Below are positions 21,368 to 33,560 of a stretch of 64,000 bases of DNA, one piece after another (the stretch's first letter is position 1; each line of letters starts with the position of its first letter). The translations under genes were made by a program, and so were the position numbers. The stretch is from Saururus chinensis. Lineage: Eukaryota; Streptophyta; Magnoliopsida; Piperales; Saururaceae. The stretch covers positions 15,869,014 through 15,933,013 of the forward strand of contig CP141144.1 of assembly GCA_035235625.1 (NCBI GenBank), given 5' to 3'. Below the pieces are notes generated by a model. That model was not told the DNA's origin. It searched no databases and saw nothing but the letters and a program-made list of their open reading frames with translations.

Positions 21368-24300
21368 TTATAAAAGATCAAAAAAATAATCTAGGCCTTG
21401 GCCGATTTCCCAAATGGATATACCACATCTCCATGTGTGAGCCTCATCTAGACGTCTGGAGATAGACATTAAGGATGGGTAGAAAACAGCATGCTGAACA
21501 TTATTAGCTGTGTACATGACAAAGTGCTCGCCTATGTCATCATTCCACTGTAAAGTCGGTCTATGCTCCTCCAGCAATGTCAGATACTCCCGACCTGTGA
21601 TAGCTGTACCACCTAAACCTGCTGGAGTAGAAGCACTTCTCATTGCTAATTTGCATTTGCACCAACCAAAACAAGATAGTTATCATATACAAGTCCATGA
21701 GTTTGAACTTTATAGTTACCACTTATGCGTTACTTAAAAACTTAAAACCAACTGTAAAAGCTTGTCGAAATAGAAGTCTTATATTAGGTTTTTCTGACAT
21801 ATGTTATCGACACATCCTCACAAAATAGATTAGATCCCTCTTAAGTCCTGAGATGATTCCATTTACATACACCTGAGTTAATCACTTTCAAATAAGAGTT
21901 CAAGATAGTTTAAAGGATCACAGATAGGAATAGAGAACGAATATCTTGTTTGATCTAGATGATAGCCATACTATCCACTTAAATAATAGTCTCCGAACAC
22001 TCCCTAAAAGAAAGCAAAGGCATTAGTTTTTCTTTCTCGTATGGAATCAGATATAACAATCCCGATTTTGGCAGAAACACACCAAAAATTTTCCAAATTG
22101 TTTCCCAAGGTACCCCAAGACATTGAAACACTCTTGTAAAATTTACAGTTCAGGTTTGAGGGGACTGGAATGAACAATCTTGGCGTGCAGCCCCTTGCTC
22201 TTAACAGCTGTACTAATTGGTTGACAAGCGCTTGTATCTTAACACAATAATTGTACTGAAGACCATTCCAGCTATGTTTCTTGCCTCAGCTTTTGGTTTT
22301 CCTCTACCTATTATTTCCCGTGTGCGTAATTATTGTTGTCACCATGCAAAATGAGGGCTCCACTAGAACCTTTTTGCATAGCTCAATCAATTTATATATT
22401 TCTTTTAAAAAAGACACAAGCATGTTTGCGAATTTAATAAAATAAAAGGCCACAGGGACATAGTTCAAGACCAAATAACGTAAAGATACCTTTTGCAAGC
22501 ACATAATCATTGCCATAAAAATTGATGCCAAGGAAGATCTTATGTGCAAACTTTCCAGGATTACCATTGGAAGCACCAAGAATCATTTGCATGGTGGACC
22601 TTATCCAACCCAAAGGAGCATTTGGTCCAGGATGATGCAGGTCCGAGAAGTCATAAGTCATAAGAGAATAACCATCTACGTCATCATTCAAACTATTAAA
22701 GTCTTTAGATCCAAAATCATAATTGCTGAGACTATCAGAACGAGGTGCAGGGATAACATAAATCAACTGTAGATGCATATCAGAATTCTCTCTTGAGCTT
22801 GCAGAATGTAGAGTCTGACCTAATTGTTTGATGAATTGCAAGGCCTACAAATTTGCCAGAACATAACTGATTAACGAAATATATTACATGCAAAGATCTT
22901 CCAAAGTTGTTGATTAAAACATCACTGTACCTTGTATTGCATCATAACAGAGCATCACATACTGGTAAACAAAGTAATAGAGCTTCATGATTGCATAGAG
23001 GGTATTATACTGTATGAAAATCTACAGAACATTATCAAAGTTCATTGATTTACCATACTGCGAACATCTTTATCATGCAAGACACCATAAGCTGCCCACC
23101 TCGACCACGACTCTAGCACTATGCCATCATATCCCATCTCCCTTTAACAAGAAGAAAAGAATGTTTACACAGCGAGAAGAAAGAGTAATAGAATAAGGCC
23201 AAATAGTTCAGACAAGTAAATAAAACCAAAACCTACCTGCATTCTGTTACTATAAGTTCAATTGCCTTCTCTTGTTGACTCTTTCTTCCAAGCATCTCAT
23301 TGGGAAGTGCTTCCAAAACAACTCGAGGTAACAACTGTTAATGAAATAACCATCAGATGGGTATCCATAGAAAATCAAATAAAAAATAATAAAAAATCAA
23401 TCTTTGGTGTTTTGTTAATCAATTACATAAACAATAGGTAGCAATCCATTTTTTATTGTTAATAGTCCTCTTGCACCTACAGAAAAGAAAATTGGAAGAA
23501 GAAGAGTCCATAAAAAACAAGCAGCTTTCTATAGCAGCTAATTTTGCCTCAACAGTAAAGGAGCATGAGGCATTCCCAGACACCACCTGGTTCAACTCCC
23601 TGCTGTGGCAGGATTTCAACCCAACTTCTCTAGTGTCCCTACTAACCACTATCCATTTTATACCATTCCAAAAAACAGCTAACTTTAGTAGCATAAAACA
23701 CCCACTTTTCACATATTCATGCATGCATATGCCCACAAAATTATAGGTCTTAACACAGCAAAATAACAGAAAATATTAAAATAATTCAGATATTAAGTTT
23801 CTTGTGACATACTCTGTCCGTCCCATATTAATATGTCCATTTGGAAAAAAAAGGTTGTTGCATATCAATAGCTCCATTTGGCTCAATTTAAGTAGTTGGA
23901 TACTAAAAAAGCATTTTAGAAGCTATTTTCCATTCTCCTAGTTGTGGGTGGGTCTCACCACTCGATAAAAATCACCATTATACCAAATGGAGCTATTAAT
24001 ATGGACAGAGGGAGCATTACATCCATGTAAAGGAACTAGCACTTTCACTAGAACTGGTGTGTATATGCTTCGTCACCTCCTTGTTTCATATTACTTATTT
24101 TCTTTGAAACTTGAGTCAGAGTAGCTGATTGGCACGCATAAAATGAAAAAGTCAGAGGCTTACAAGCAAAAGTGTAGCTTCTCAAACCAATGAAGTTATC
24201 CATCAAATTAATAGCTCCATTTGGTAAAAAAGTTTGTTGCATATCAATAACTCCATTTGGCTCAATTTAAGTGGTTGGATACTTAAAAAAGCATTTCATG

Positions 24301-26921
24301 GGCAATTTTTTATTCTCATAGTAGTGGGTCTCACCATTAGAGAAAAATCACTATTTTTCCAAATGGAGCTAATAATATGGGACAAAGGGAGTATTATACA
24401 ACCATGTAAAGGAACTAGTAGCTCGCTTCATCACTTCCTTTTTGTTTCCTTTTACTTTTTTTTATGAAACTTGAGTCCGAGTAGCTGATTGGCAAGCGTA
24501 AAATGAAAAAGCCAGAGGCTTACTAGCAAAAGTGTAGCTTCTCAAACCAATGAAGTTATCCATCAAATTAGAAGGCTTCTGCAAAATATATGTTCTTAAA
24601 ATGTAAACACTGATACAAAGATGTGATCACATAAAATAGTATACAATCAATTGATCTGCAGATATCTTACCAATGAATTTCCATTAATTCTCAACTCAGA
24701 TATCCACTCCAAGTCAGCATTATGACGTCCCTCTAAGAATAACTTGGAGCCTTCGCTGATATATATAAATCTATCTTTAGAATCCATAAATACAAAGTGC
24801 AATAAAATAAACATATGTTAATTTGTCCGCGCATACCTCTTCAGGTCATACCAAACAGGTGACAGATGAGTGAACTTTGATGAAAACTGCTTTGCCATTT
24901 CATAACCTCTAGAATTCCTACAAAGAAAGAAGCCTGGAGCACATGAGGTACTGGATGGAAAAAGAAAAGCACATGTTGAGAAATCATTATAAAATAGGGA
25001 AAGGTACAATCTCCATCTGCTCATTAATAGCCAATGATATTCAGCCAAGCTCTTCTAATTTTTTTTAGAAAAAAGGGATGTCGAGAGTCTTTTGGGCCTG
25101 ACTAGAAGCGACGGGGCAACTGGCCTCTTAGAGGATCATATCTCACCGCCAATCCCCGTTAAGTATAACAGCATCCACACATCACATGCACCATACTGTG
25201 GATGCCCAACAGAGTGGGGGTTCAAAATCAAGACCTCTGCTTTGTGAGGTGTGATCCTGGCCATCCCACCAACATAAAGCTTTGAGTAAGTAAAGCTCTA
25301 TTTCTTCTATTACTACTTCGCATTCAATCCCATAACGTTATACATTCATTATCTCGTTAAAAGCTTATAAAGATTTACTAGAGAACTGATTATCTTAATC
25401 TCTAAACTTTAGTGTACACTTTGAAGATTACTTTTTGGGCATTTTAGACATGACTAATTTTTTAAGGTATTTTATACAGAGGCAAAAAAGAAAAGTAGGA
25501 CTTGCAGAGCTCAGAATAAATAAAAAGGTAAATTGCACTTACACCCAATGACCTTTGACAAAATTGCACTTACATCCCTTGAGTTCCAAAAACCGCACAT
25601 AGATCCCCTGATGTTAACAAATTCGTTTATAAAATTTAATAATTACTAAAACACCCCTATACCCTAATCCACACCCACCTTTTGTCCTCCACCCTATTCA
25701 TTTTCCACATCCTTTGATTTCCACCCAATGGATGGACCCCATCTTCCACTCATCACCCCACGGCGATTCCCATTGGCTGCAACCCCTCTATGTCAAAGGT
25801 TGGGAGAGTTAAGTGAATAAAGATATTTTTGTCATTGAAAAAATAACTATTAATAATTTTGTTAATGGTAGGAGCTATGATCAATTTTGAAATGTCAGGA
25901 GGTGAAAGTGTAATTTTGCCATTTTGCCAAAGGTCAGGAGGCATAAACACAATTTACACTAAACAAAATACATGAAACTAAACTCAAGTATAAGATGGTA
26001 CTGTTCCATATATGAAGGACTAAATCTGATCAAATTGCATTAATGGACAAGTTACATGTCCCTATAAAGCTAACATTCTTGAAATCAAGAGTGGCCACTT
26101 TTTAAATCTTACGCTAGGGAAGATTTCCTCCTCACTATTCAATTGCTCACTACCCATATAGCATATAGACATCTCAACTGCCTATTTTCTCCGCTTGACT
26201 GAAGCTCAATTAGCTGAAATCTAGCATTCTTTAACCGGTTTGTCTTCTCTTCTAATTAAGTACCAATTGATCTCAAGCAACCAAAAAAAAAGGTTTAAAA
26301 GCTAAATTCAACTACCATGCGCATTCAATATTCATCTTCAACAAAAATAACAAAATAGAGAAAACAATGCTGTTACAAATGAAAATGAAAAATGCATTAA
26401 AATAAAAAAGTAAGAAAATAATGTCTTGGAGAATAGAGAACGGAGAATATGCATACCAAGGAGTGACATACGCCAGTACAGGGCGCTGGAAGTGCCGGAG
26501 AGTCCGGTTAACCGAAATCCTGTTGCTTTCCTGATTCCCGTCCAAATTTAGTAACAAAAGTTAAGAAAAAAGAGGATAAAAGATACAAACTTGGAAGTAA
26601 TGAAGTTCAACTGAAGTACAGATAAAAAGCAAACAAAACTTTAAATAAAAAGAAAACGAAGCTACTCACGGCGAGAATTTCCCTAAAACTCGCATCCGGC
26701 TTGACGAGACCTCTCCCATACACTGAAAGGAGGGCGGCCGGAGAAGCGGATTGGAAATAGCGATACACAAGGAAGGTCACGACGGGGAGGAAAAGCGCGA
26801 CCAAGAAGAAATGGAGTGGGAGGCGGGAAGCGTCGCCGCCCGCCACCTCCGGCCGGTCGGACTTATCGGCTTGTCTGGTCTGGCTGGTGGCCGATGGTCT
26901 CCGGTCTCGCCTCTTTGCCAT
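21368..26921 (-). CDS. Chitinase-domain-containing protein 1-like (GH18 fold), membrane-anchored
   Basis: Eight exons read on the minus strand: 26670-26921, 26457-26530, 24837-24917, 24671-24755, 23237-23334, 23054-23141, 22490-22844, 21368-21618. All have GT-AG borders and phases that match; the joined frame is 427 codons plus stop, the usual family size. Exon 1 has a basic N-terminus and a hydrophobic span at about residues 37-56 ([18 protein letters not shown]), a signal anchor placing the GH18 domain in the secretory lumen. Family landmarks follow in order: [94 protein letters not shown] and [18 protein letters not shown], ending [18 protein letters not shown]. The motif YDGIVLE keeps the catalytic-site Glu but lacks the full DxxDxDxE of active chitinases, as is known for CHID1 proteins, which bind sugars and have little or no chitinase activity. 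Introns are long and full of MITEs and a SINE. The acceptor of the last exon was chosen at CCAGCAG to give [10 protein letters not shown]; a 3-base shift is possible. Confidence 0.93.
23515..23640 (-). mobile_element. Possible LINE RNase H-like fragment in CHID1-like intron
   Basis: The minus strand reads [13 protein letters not shown]...[16 protein letters not shown], which resembles the (A)VVRDxxG...AEAxAALxAI pattern of the RNase H domain found at the end of plant LINEs. Short and isolated; the match could be chance. Confidence 0.3.
23810..24016. mobile_element. Stowaway-like MITE in CHID1-like intron
   Basis: TACTCTGTCCGTCCCATATTAA at the left, TTAATATGGACAGAGGGAGCA at the right, with TCCATTTGG and CCAAATGGA just inside. 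Confidence 0.75.
23870..24575. repeat. Tandem duplication of a MITE plus flank (about 360 bp)
   Basis: About 23870-24210 and 24235-24575 are near copies. Both hold the MITE core and the same 130-bp flank, with GAGTAGCTGATTGGCA and GTGTAGCTTCTCAAACCAAT in each. The second copy of the MITE (24207-24396) keeps the right end GACAAAGGGAGTA but has a rebuilt left end. It looks like one unequal exchange inside the intron. Confidence 0.75.
25078..25273 (-). mobile_element. tRNA-derived SINE, copy 1
   Basis: On the minus strand it starts TTGGTGGGATGGCCAGGATC, has a B-box-like GGTCTTGATTTTGAACCCCC, and ends GAGGCCAGTTGCCCCGTCGC...CTAGTCAGGCCC. A second copy lies on the plus strand at 39398-39598. Two dispersed copies sharing both head and tail, with tRNA-like promoter boxes, support a SINE. 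It lies in an intron of the CHID1-like gene. Confidence 0.6.
25528..25957. mobile_element. MITE with long terminal inverted repeats in CHID1-like intron
   Basis: Left end GTAAATTGCACTTACACCC and AATGACCTTTGACAAAATTG; right end CAAAGGTCAGGAGGCATAAAC and ACAATTTAC in inverse order, so roughly 45-bp imperfect terminal inverted repeats. 430 bp, no coding capacity. The superfamily is not certain. Confidence 0.65.
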
Positions 26922-28255
26922 CAGGGCTTTGCTCCGGTCAGCACGTGGGTGTTCAAGCGTAGCGGGACAACTCGCTAGATTTCCAGCTCTCGCGGTTCAG
27001 CCCGTTCATTTGGCGGTTCAAACGCTTTTAACCCAAAATCTACCATCAGACTAACCCCAATAGGCAATGTGTATTTTATCTTTTAAGATTTTTTTTTTTT
27101 GAAAAAATTCTACATTCCGTCATCAATTTCTTAAATAAGTTTTCAATCAAATAATATTTATAATAAATTTTATATTTATACATAACGACACAAATATATA
27201 TGCTACCTACGTATCTTTTCACTAATACCTAAATTGTTCTTATCTTTTCATCTTTTCCTCCTCTATTATGTGTTCAATTTTACTCTCTTTTTTCCCCACC
27301 GGCAGCATTGTTTTTTGTCTCTAATGAGGAGAAACCGATTCAGCGATGGCACCCGACAGTTGCCATTGTCGAAAAATAAAAGCGCTAGTTTCAGTCTCTA
27401 TCACAGCAGGTGGAGTCGGCAATGTACCTGAAGAAGGAAGACATGGAGGGAGTCCTAGATGAGGTGGACGAGCTTAGGCAATAGACCCTTAGGAGAATGT
27501 GGAGACTTTGAACCCAACCTGGGTCATCCAATTCCTGATCGCTATTGCGGAGCTCCACCTCTAGATCTAAGAGTGGGGAAAGGATCGAGATGCATCACAG
27601 GAACACCAACACCCCATTGAATGAGGTCATCCAATCCAACTTCACATATCACAAAAAAAAATTTGTTGTTTTTTTGTGAGACTCACAAATAAATTTGTTC
27701 TTTTTTATTTTTTGCTAGATTCACTAACTTTGAGTAATCTTCCTTGAGTTACTGATGTGGTGGTGTGCTCCCCATCCTTATGATGGCTACATATGTTACC
27801 TTACTCAAACCCTCACTGACAGTTATCTCTTTAATCTCAATCTAGCCACAGTCCAGCCACAATTTTTCTCTAAAGTTTTCTTTTATTCTACAATTTAATT
27901 TTACTAGTTTAGTGTTAATAGTTTCCTTGCATTACCAAAGAATTATTGTAGTCCAAGGTACATAAGGCATCTTCTAGTGGAAGTGTTTTTACAAAAGCAA
28001 GCCTCCTATTGTTATTAAAAAATATTTCAACTTTCACCAAAGACTTAGGTATGATTGCTTGATACCCTTTTTGTATGAACTAAAGATGGATTTATTATAG
28101 AAACTGTTGGCAACTGTTGAACTTGTTATCTCTATTTGCTTGAATTGTCATCAAGGCTAGAGTATCTCTTTGAATGAATTAGTGGATTTACACTCACATG
28201 ATAAAATTACTTTCATGGTTTTGTAAAAAGATAAAAAAAATTCTAATATAATTTA
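26922..28255. other. Intergenic stretch upstream of the CHID1-like gene
   Basis: 26922-27060 is the likely promoter of the minus-strand CHID1-like gene. 27300-27620 is richer in GC than its surroundings and briefly open (a short frame from 27424 reads MYLKKEDMEGVLDEVDELRQ before a stop). It may be a scrap of a gene or transposon, but it was not recognised. The rest is AT-rich, perhaps the 5' part of the MULE that follows. Confidence 0.3.
26942..26947. promoter_or_regulatory. G-box upstream of the CHID1-like start
   Basis: A CACGTG palindrome (within CAGCACGTGGGTG) lies about 20 bases before the ATG of the minus-strand CHID1-like gene, in its probable 5' UTR or core promoter. G-boxes bind plant bZIP and bHLH factors. 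The site is seen; its use is inferred. Confidence 0.35.
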
Positions 28256-28268
28256 TAAATTGTATTTT

Positions 28269-30965
28269 CTTATTTGTAGGTCAATGGATTATTTTCTTCT
28301 TTTCTGTTGCAATTATGACAAGCGTAATGTTGCAATACAACTTCTACATTCTGCCACCTATAAGGACTTTATTCAATTGATTTGCAATAGTTGGAGACAA
28401 TTAAATGTTGAATCTCTTACTTTATCTTTCTCCTTTCTTGATCATTTGGATTATATATTTGAGAATGATAATGATTTGCAAAATTGCTTCTTCCTTTCTT
28501 CTAAATTGACAAAAAAAAAAGTTTATGTATATATTATTGATACTTCAAAAATTCTTCTTCGCCATGGTGAGAGCATTGCACAGGGTGTTAATTTGTTATC
28601 TACTAGTATGCAAAGTAGTAATGACACGATATTTTTTTAATAGATTATTGATGAAGAGCCTGATTTGATTTCTATTATTTCCTCAAATAAAAGTAAATCA
28701 GTTTTGACTAAGAAGTGGTGTGATGAAATTAAATATGTTGGACAAATGTTCGAATGAGGTGTTCAAGATTTTAGGCATTCTCTATGTCATTATGTTGTTG
28801 AAGTTAGTTTTGAATTTAAGTATGACTATAATGGTCCTAATAGGGTTACGGTTGAATGTAAATATAAGGATGTTAATGGCTATTAGTGGTATATTCATGA
28901 TACAAAAGATTGTGTAAATGACTTTTTCTACATACGTGTTTTGAAGAATGTTTAGACTTGTAGTATGATTATGCGTAAGAAGAAGAATTCGAGAATGTCT
29001 ACTAATGTTGTGTTTAAAGAATTATTGGATCAAGTTAAGAGTAACCCTCTTATTCGCCTAATTGATGTGGTGAAGTTTTTGACACAAATTATGGAATTAA
29101 TATTTCTTATCAACTCGCATTTAGGAGTGTTCACAAAGCTTGAAGTGAGTTATTTGGAGATAATTCTAAATCTTATGAACAACTTTCTCAATATATTGAA
29201 TTAACAATAAAGAGTAATCCTAGTAGTCACGTGTCATTAAAGGTTGACAGTGAAAGTAATTATTTTAAAAGGGTGTTCATTTCATTTTATGTATGTATAC
29301 GTGGATTTCAATATTATTGTCCTATTTTGTATTTAGATGGAATTCATTTGAAAAGTTATTATAAAGGAATGATGTTGGCAGCTACTGGGAAAAATGAGAA
29401 TCAAGGTAAAATATTTACAATCTTTCCAACTATACTATATGTTGGTTTGATTTTTAATTATGTTTTTAGTAGTTTAGTAGCTTGTTAGAATTGTAGGAGT
29501 CAAAATGTTTGTCAAGTGTTCTAGATGCCTCTGTTAGTCTTTATTTGCTCTATGCTTGTAATTAATTGAAGAAGTTTATTTGACCTTGGAAGTTGTTCAA
29601 ATATTTGTTTATAAAAGTTTTATTATGTTAAAAGTGGACTGTTATTAAGCCACTTAATGTGAAATGTACTAAGGGTTTACTACATAGAGTGTTTTCTGAA
29701 TCTGTTTATGTGCCTACTGATATATTGAGTGTTTAATGTTGAGCAATCCTTGTGATTGTGGGCTAAAACTAGATATATGCTCGAAATATGTAGCATGCCT
29801 TGTTGATGTAAAAGGGAACCTGCTAAGTGAAATGTTTTATGATAGTAGATTTGAATTAGTTGTGTAATGGAAAGGACTTGCTCTTGCTTATGTTGCATTC
29901 TTGTTGTTTTAATAGTCTCATTTTCTTCTTTTTTTCATGTACATTTCTTCTTGCTTTTGCTGTTGTTGATGCTGAGACTAAGGATAATTAAGAATAGTTT
30001 TTATTTCAATTGAAGTTAATTTTGGATCTTGCACGTGAGTTTACAATTATATTAGACCATAACAATTACCTTATTTCTGCCTTACCCAAGGTTTTTCCTT
30101 ATTTTCATCATTCATTATGTTTATTATCTAAAGAACAATTTAAAAGACAAGTTGACGGATGACCAAAGAAATTCTGTGAAAAGATGATAAAATTGTTCAT
30201 GGAGTATGTATATGCTGCAAAACCATCACGTTTTAATAGGTTGTTGGATGATTTGAAAAAAGAGGGTAGACAACAAGTCAAAGATTTCTTGGATGATTTG
30301 CTAAATGGCAATTGGACAAATGCTTATTTTAAAGGTAAACATTATAGTGAGATATTTTTTAATATTACAGAGAGTTTTAATGGATGGATTGCAAAAGAAA
30401 AACATTTTCTTATTACTCAAATGATCGATGAAATAAGGAAAAAATGATGAACATGATGCATGATCGTAGGATGGAAGAAAGGAGATTGATTGGTTTTCTC
30501 AGTCCAGAAATTGAGAAAAGGTTGAATGAAGATATCAAATATGGATACGTTTGGAGCTTATCATGTTCTAGTGAGGTTGTTTATGAAGGAATATCTCCTT
30601 ATCCTTTTACAGTTTTTATTAACAGCCATTGTTGTTCTTGTCATCAGTGGCAGATATATGGTTTCCCTTGTGTACATGCTTTAGTAGCATTGATGGTGAG
30701 TGATAAGGACATTCATTCTTACTTTGAATAATATTTTACAAAAGAGTGGTTTCAAAAGTCTTACATGATGACAGTCAACTATGTTTCTGCTATTGAAAGT
30801 GAGGTGCAAACTACAAATAAAGTTTCTATATTACCTCTACTATCTAAGAGACCACCTGGGAGGCCAAAGAAAAAGCGAATGCATTCTCATAGCGAGCATA
30901 TACTAAGGAAGATGATATATGAAAGATGTGGAAAAGTTGGTCATCATAACAAAAAAAAGTTGTAA
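28269..30965 (+). mobile_element. Mutator-like element (MULE) transposase, degenerate
   Basis: A MuDR-type transposase in decay. 28269-28640 is the N-terminal domain (MDYFLLFCCNYDK...YKDFIQLIC). 28700-28960 is the MuDR DNA-binding region, with several frame changes. 29000-29210 is the following linker. 29231-29405 opens the DDE catalytic domain (FKRVFISFYVCIRGFQYYCP, ILYLDGIHLKSYYKGMMLAA). Coding sense is then lost from about 29406 to 29940; the break begins CAAG/GTAAAAT, like a splice donor, so this may be an intron with a worn acceptor. Sense resumes with LLAFAVVDAETKDN, and 30184-30447 gives the C-terminal catalytic part. 30444-30731 has a SWIM zinc finger (CSCHQWQIYGFPCVHALVAL), and 30765-30965 ends with RPPGRPKKKR and a worn zinc knuckle (CGKVGHHNKK). 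Multiple stops and frameshifts make it non-functional as read. Terminal inverted repeats were not found. Confidence 0.85.
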
Positions 30966-31830
30966 AGAACCAATTTAAATACATTGATTCAAATTTTTTA
31001 TTGAATTTTATATTTACATTTGACTTGTATTCTTTTTATCTTCTTTTGTATTAGTCCAAACTGATTAATGATTGTCAACACATACATAGCTTTTATAATA
31101 TTTCTTTTGATTAATAATGAATTCTTTAAAAATTTAATTTTAGAAGTTATTATATCAGGTGAAGAAATTTGAAAATTTTAAGAACACATTTTTGTCTTCA
31201 TTTTTCTGCCACAACATTATCTGTTGTTCCATGAAAATATGTTATTAATTTTTTAAAATTCTATAATAGTTAATTTGGTTAATGCTTTAAACTTTTATGA
31301 TCATTTAGCCAATAGAATTCAATTAGAGTTTAAAATTTTTGTCATTGTACGAGTTTTTTTTGTCTTTTTCTGCCACAACACTATCATGTTGTCCCATGAA
31401 AATATGTTATTAAATTTTTAAAATTCTAAAATAATTAATGTAGTTAATGCCTTATACTTTTATGATAATTTAGATAATAGAATTCAATTAGAGTTTAAAA
31501 ATTTTATCCTCTCCAAGTGATTTCGGCTTCAATGTCAATGGAATTTACAAAAGTCATAAAATTGTTACATAACAGAATCCATATCACAATTAGTGCTTCT
31601 CATAAGCTCTAATAAAGAGAACAAATTTCTACCTACTTCATAGTGCATACAATCATGATACAATCTCAACAGTCATGATATTTGGAGTAACAATGAATAT
31701 TAAGAACAATTATGATACAATCTCAATAGTGGAATTTTAAAAAATAATCAAGAAAATTTTATAGATGATCTTAAGTATATAGGTCCATCAAACCAAGTAT
31801 TCAGTTAAAAGTAGATGAAATAAAATGAGC
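30966..31830. other. AT-rich stretch with a 165-bp tandem duplication
   Basis: No gene. 31189-31340 and 31354-31505 are direct copies about 165 bases apart (TTTCTGCCACAACA, CCATGAAAATATGTTATTAA and GAATTCAATTAGAGTTTAAAA occur in both). It may belong to the 3' non-coding part of the MULE. Confidence 0.5.
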
Positions 31831-32352
31831 TTGGCTCATTTATTTTGAAATAAACTGATCTTAAGTATGGTTTGCATGAGGATTATGTTTTGATTATCCA
31901 AGATTATATTTTGATGCTAATGTGAACTTTATATTTTCAAAACCCTTACTAAGCTAAGCTCACCCATCTTTTGTGTGTTTTGTTTTAGGGTTGTATGGTT
32001 GTGTTATGAAGGCTCTCAAGATGATCTATTTATGAGCATGGAGGTGATGAATAGATGTATAGAGTGTGAGATAGTTCTCATGTGATGTGATAGACATATG
32101 TTAGATCTTTTTTTCTTTACATATATGTTATGGATAACCTTGTTTAATGGCTTAAACTTGTTGTTGTCATTTAAGGTTTGAGACCATTTGTGTTGCTTTA
32201 TGAGGTTATGTGGGTATGTGATTAGATAAGAGACTATCATTAATAAAGACTATTAAATTGCTTTTGCATAAAGGGGAATGTTGTGTACTTCAATCTAGCC
32301 AGTGTTGGGTTATATTTTCTTTGTACTGGGTTCTGATCAAGGGGGTGTGATA
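31830..32352 (+). mobile_element. 3' piece of a Tekay-type Ty3/Gypsy LTR
   Basis: Holds the LTR landmark ACTAAGCTAAGCTCACCCATCTTTTGTGTG and ends GTTCTGATCAAGGGGGTGTGATA, close to the usual GGGTGTGACA end of long Ty3/Gypsy LTRs. No TG start or partner was found. Old and broken. Confidence 0.5.
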
Positions 32353-33560
32353 GTTATAGCTCTCGCACATGGAGGAAGATCATGTTTATTGAAAGGAGAT
32401 TTTATTATGGAAATTCTAATCCCCTAATCTCGCCCTTAAATTTGGGGAGCCAAAGGCCACAAGGCATTATAGAGCTGGATTCTTCACACTAGCTCAATAT
32501 TAAGTGCTCTAGTAATTGCCTGTAATACATTAACCCCATCACCACATAGAGCTTGTAGAAGGGCTAAACCTCCATCTTCTCGACTATAAGTTTGTTGCTA
32601 GTTATTATTGGCCTCGTGTTGTCCAGCCTGTACGCCACACATGATACCACTATCATTTTCAGTCCTTTCTTCTCTTCTTTCACTTGTTCAACTCTGCACA
32701 AGATCCATTTAAATATGCTTAATGATTTGATACACTTGTCAAAATGTTTTAACATAGCAATCAAGAAGTTTTAGCAAATGCGTCAAAACATTTTTACACA
32801 GGTCTCATAACATTTTTACAACTATGTTATGTGTTCACATATACTTATAGAATTGTTATCCTTCTTTTAAAATGTTTTAACAAGTATGTTAAAATGCTTT
32901 GACGCATATGTCAAAAAATTTTGACAACCATGGTAAAAAAAATTTACATAGTTATGACAACTAGAACACTATTGTTTAAGGTTTAGGCATATGTCAATAT
33001 ATTTCTTGGGTTGTTTTGACAGATGCATCAAAATGTACAAGTTTGGAATTAAATCTTATGATCAAGTTTGTAAAAACAAATCATTTTAGCATAAATAACA
33101 AAACATTCTCACCACATTGTCCAAACATTTTGATATCTGGTGAGGTTTTATGTAAGATCCATGAACTTGAACTAGTTTACTTTATTCTATTTAATTGCTT
33201 TTGTGTGGTTTAATGTCAATTCTGATTAATTTTGACTATTTTCAAAATTAAAGTGGTTAACAAAGGTTTTAACCAAAAATTTCTTCACATTTCATCTTTT
33301 TAAGTTAATTTATGTCATTTGGAATTTTTCTAAAATTTTTAAAAATTTTACTATTTTTTTTTCGAAAAGTTAGGGTTGGCAGGACTCACCTTGGGCCCCA
33401 TGGATAAAATTGGAATAATTAAAAATTTTAGTCCTAAATGTCCCTAACATTAACCTAAGACCCTGGGTAATTATTTTTAAAAATTTTATACATCAAATTG
33501 GGTTTTAAATAAGCAAGTTTTACTATTTTTAGTATAAAACCCTATTTGTACCTCATTAGT
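32353..33560. other. Intergenic; cluster of short repeated TCAAAATGTTTTAACA words
   Basis: No gene. Between 32730 and 33030 the words AAAATGTTTTAACA, GTCAAAACATTTTTAC, ACGCATATGTCAAAAAATTTTGAC and similar recur in both orientations, forming many small stem-loops. The rest is AT-rich and unremarkable. Confidence 0.4.

Noticed and set aside
23560-23600. B-box-like GGTTCAACTCC, considered as a tRNA gene
   Set aside because: No A-box at the right distance and no acceptor stem; the region reads better as an RNase H-like scrap.
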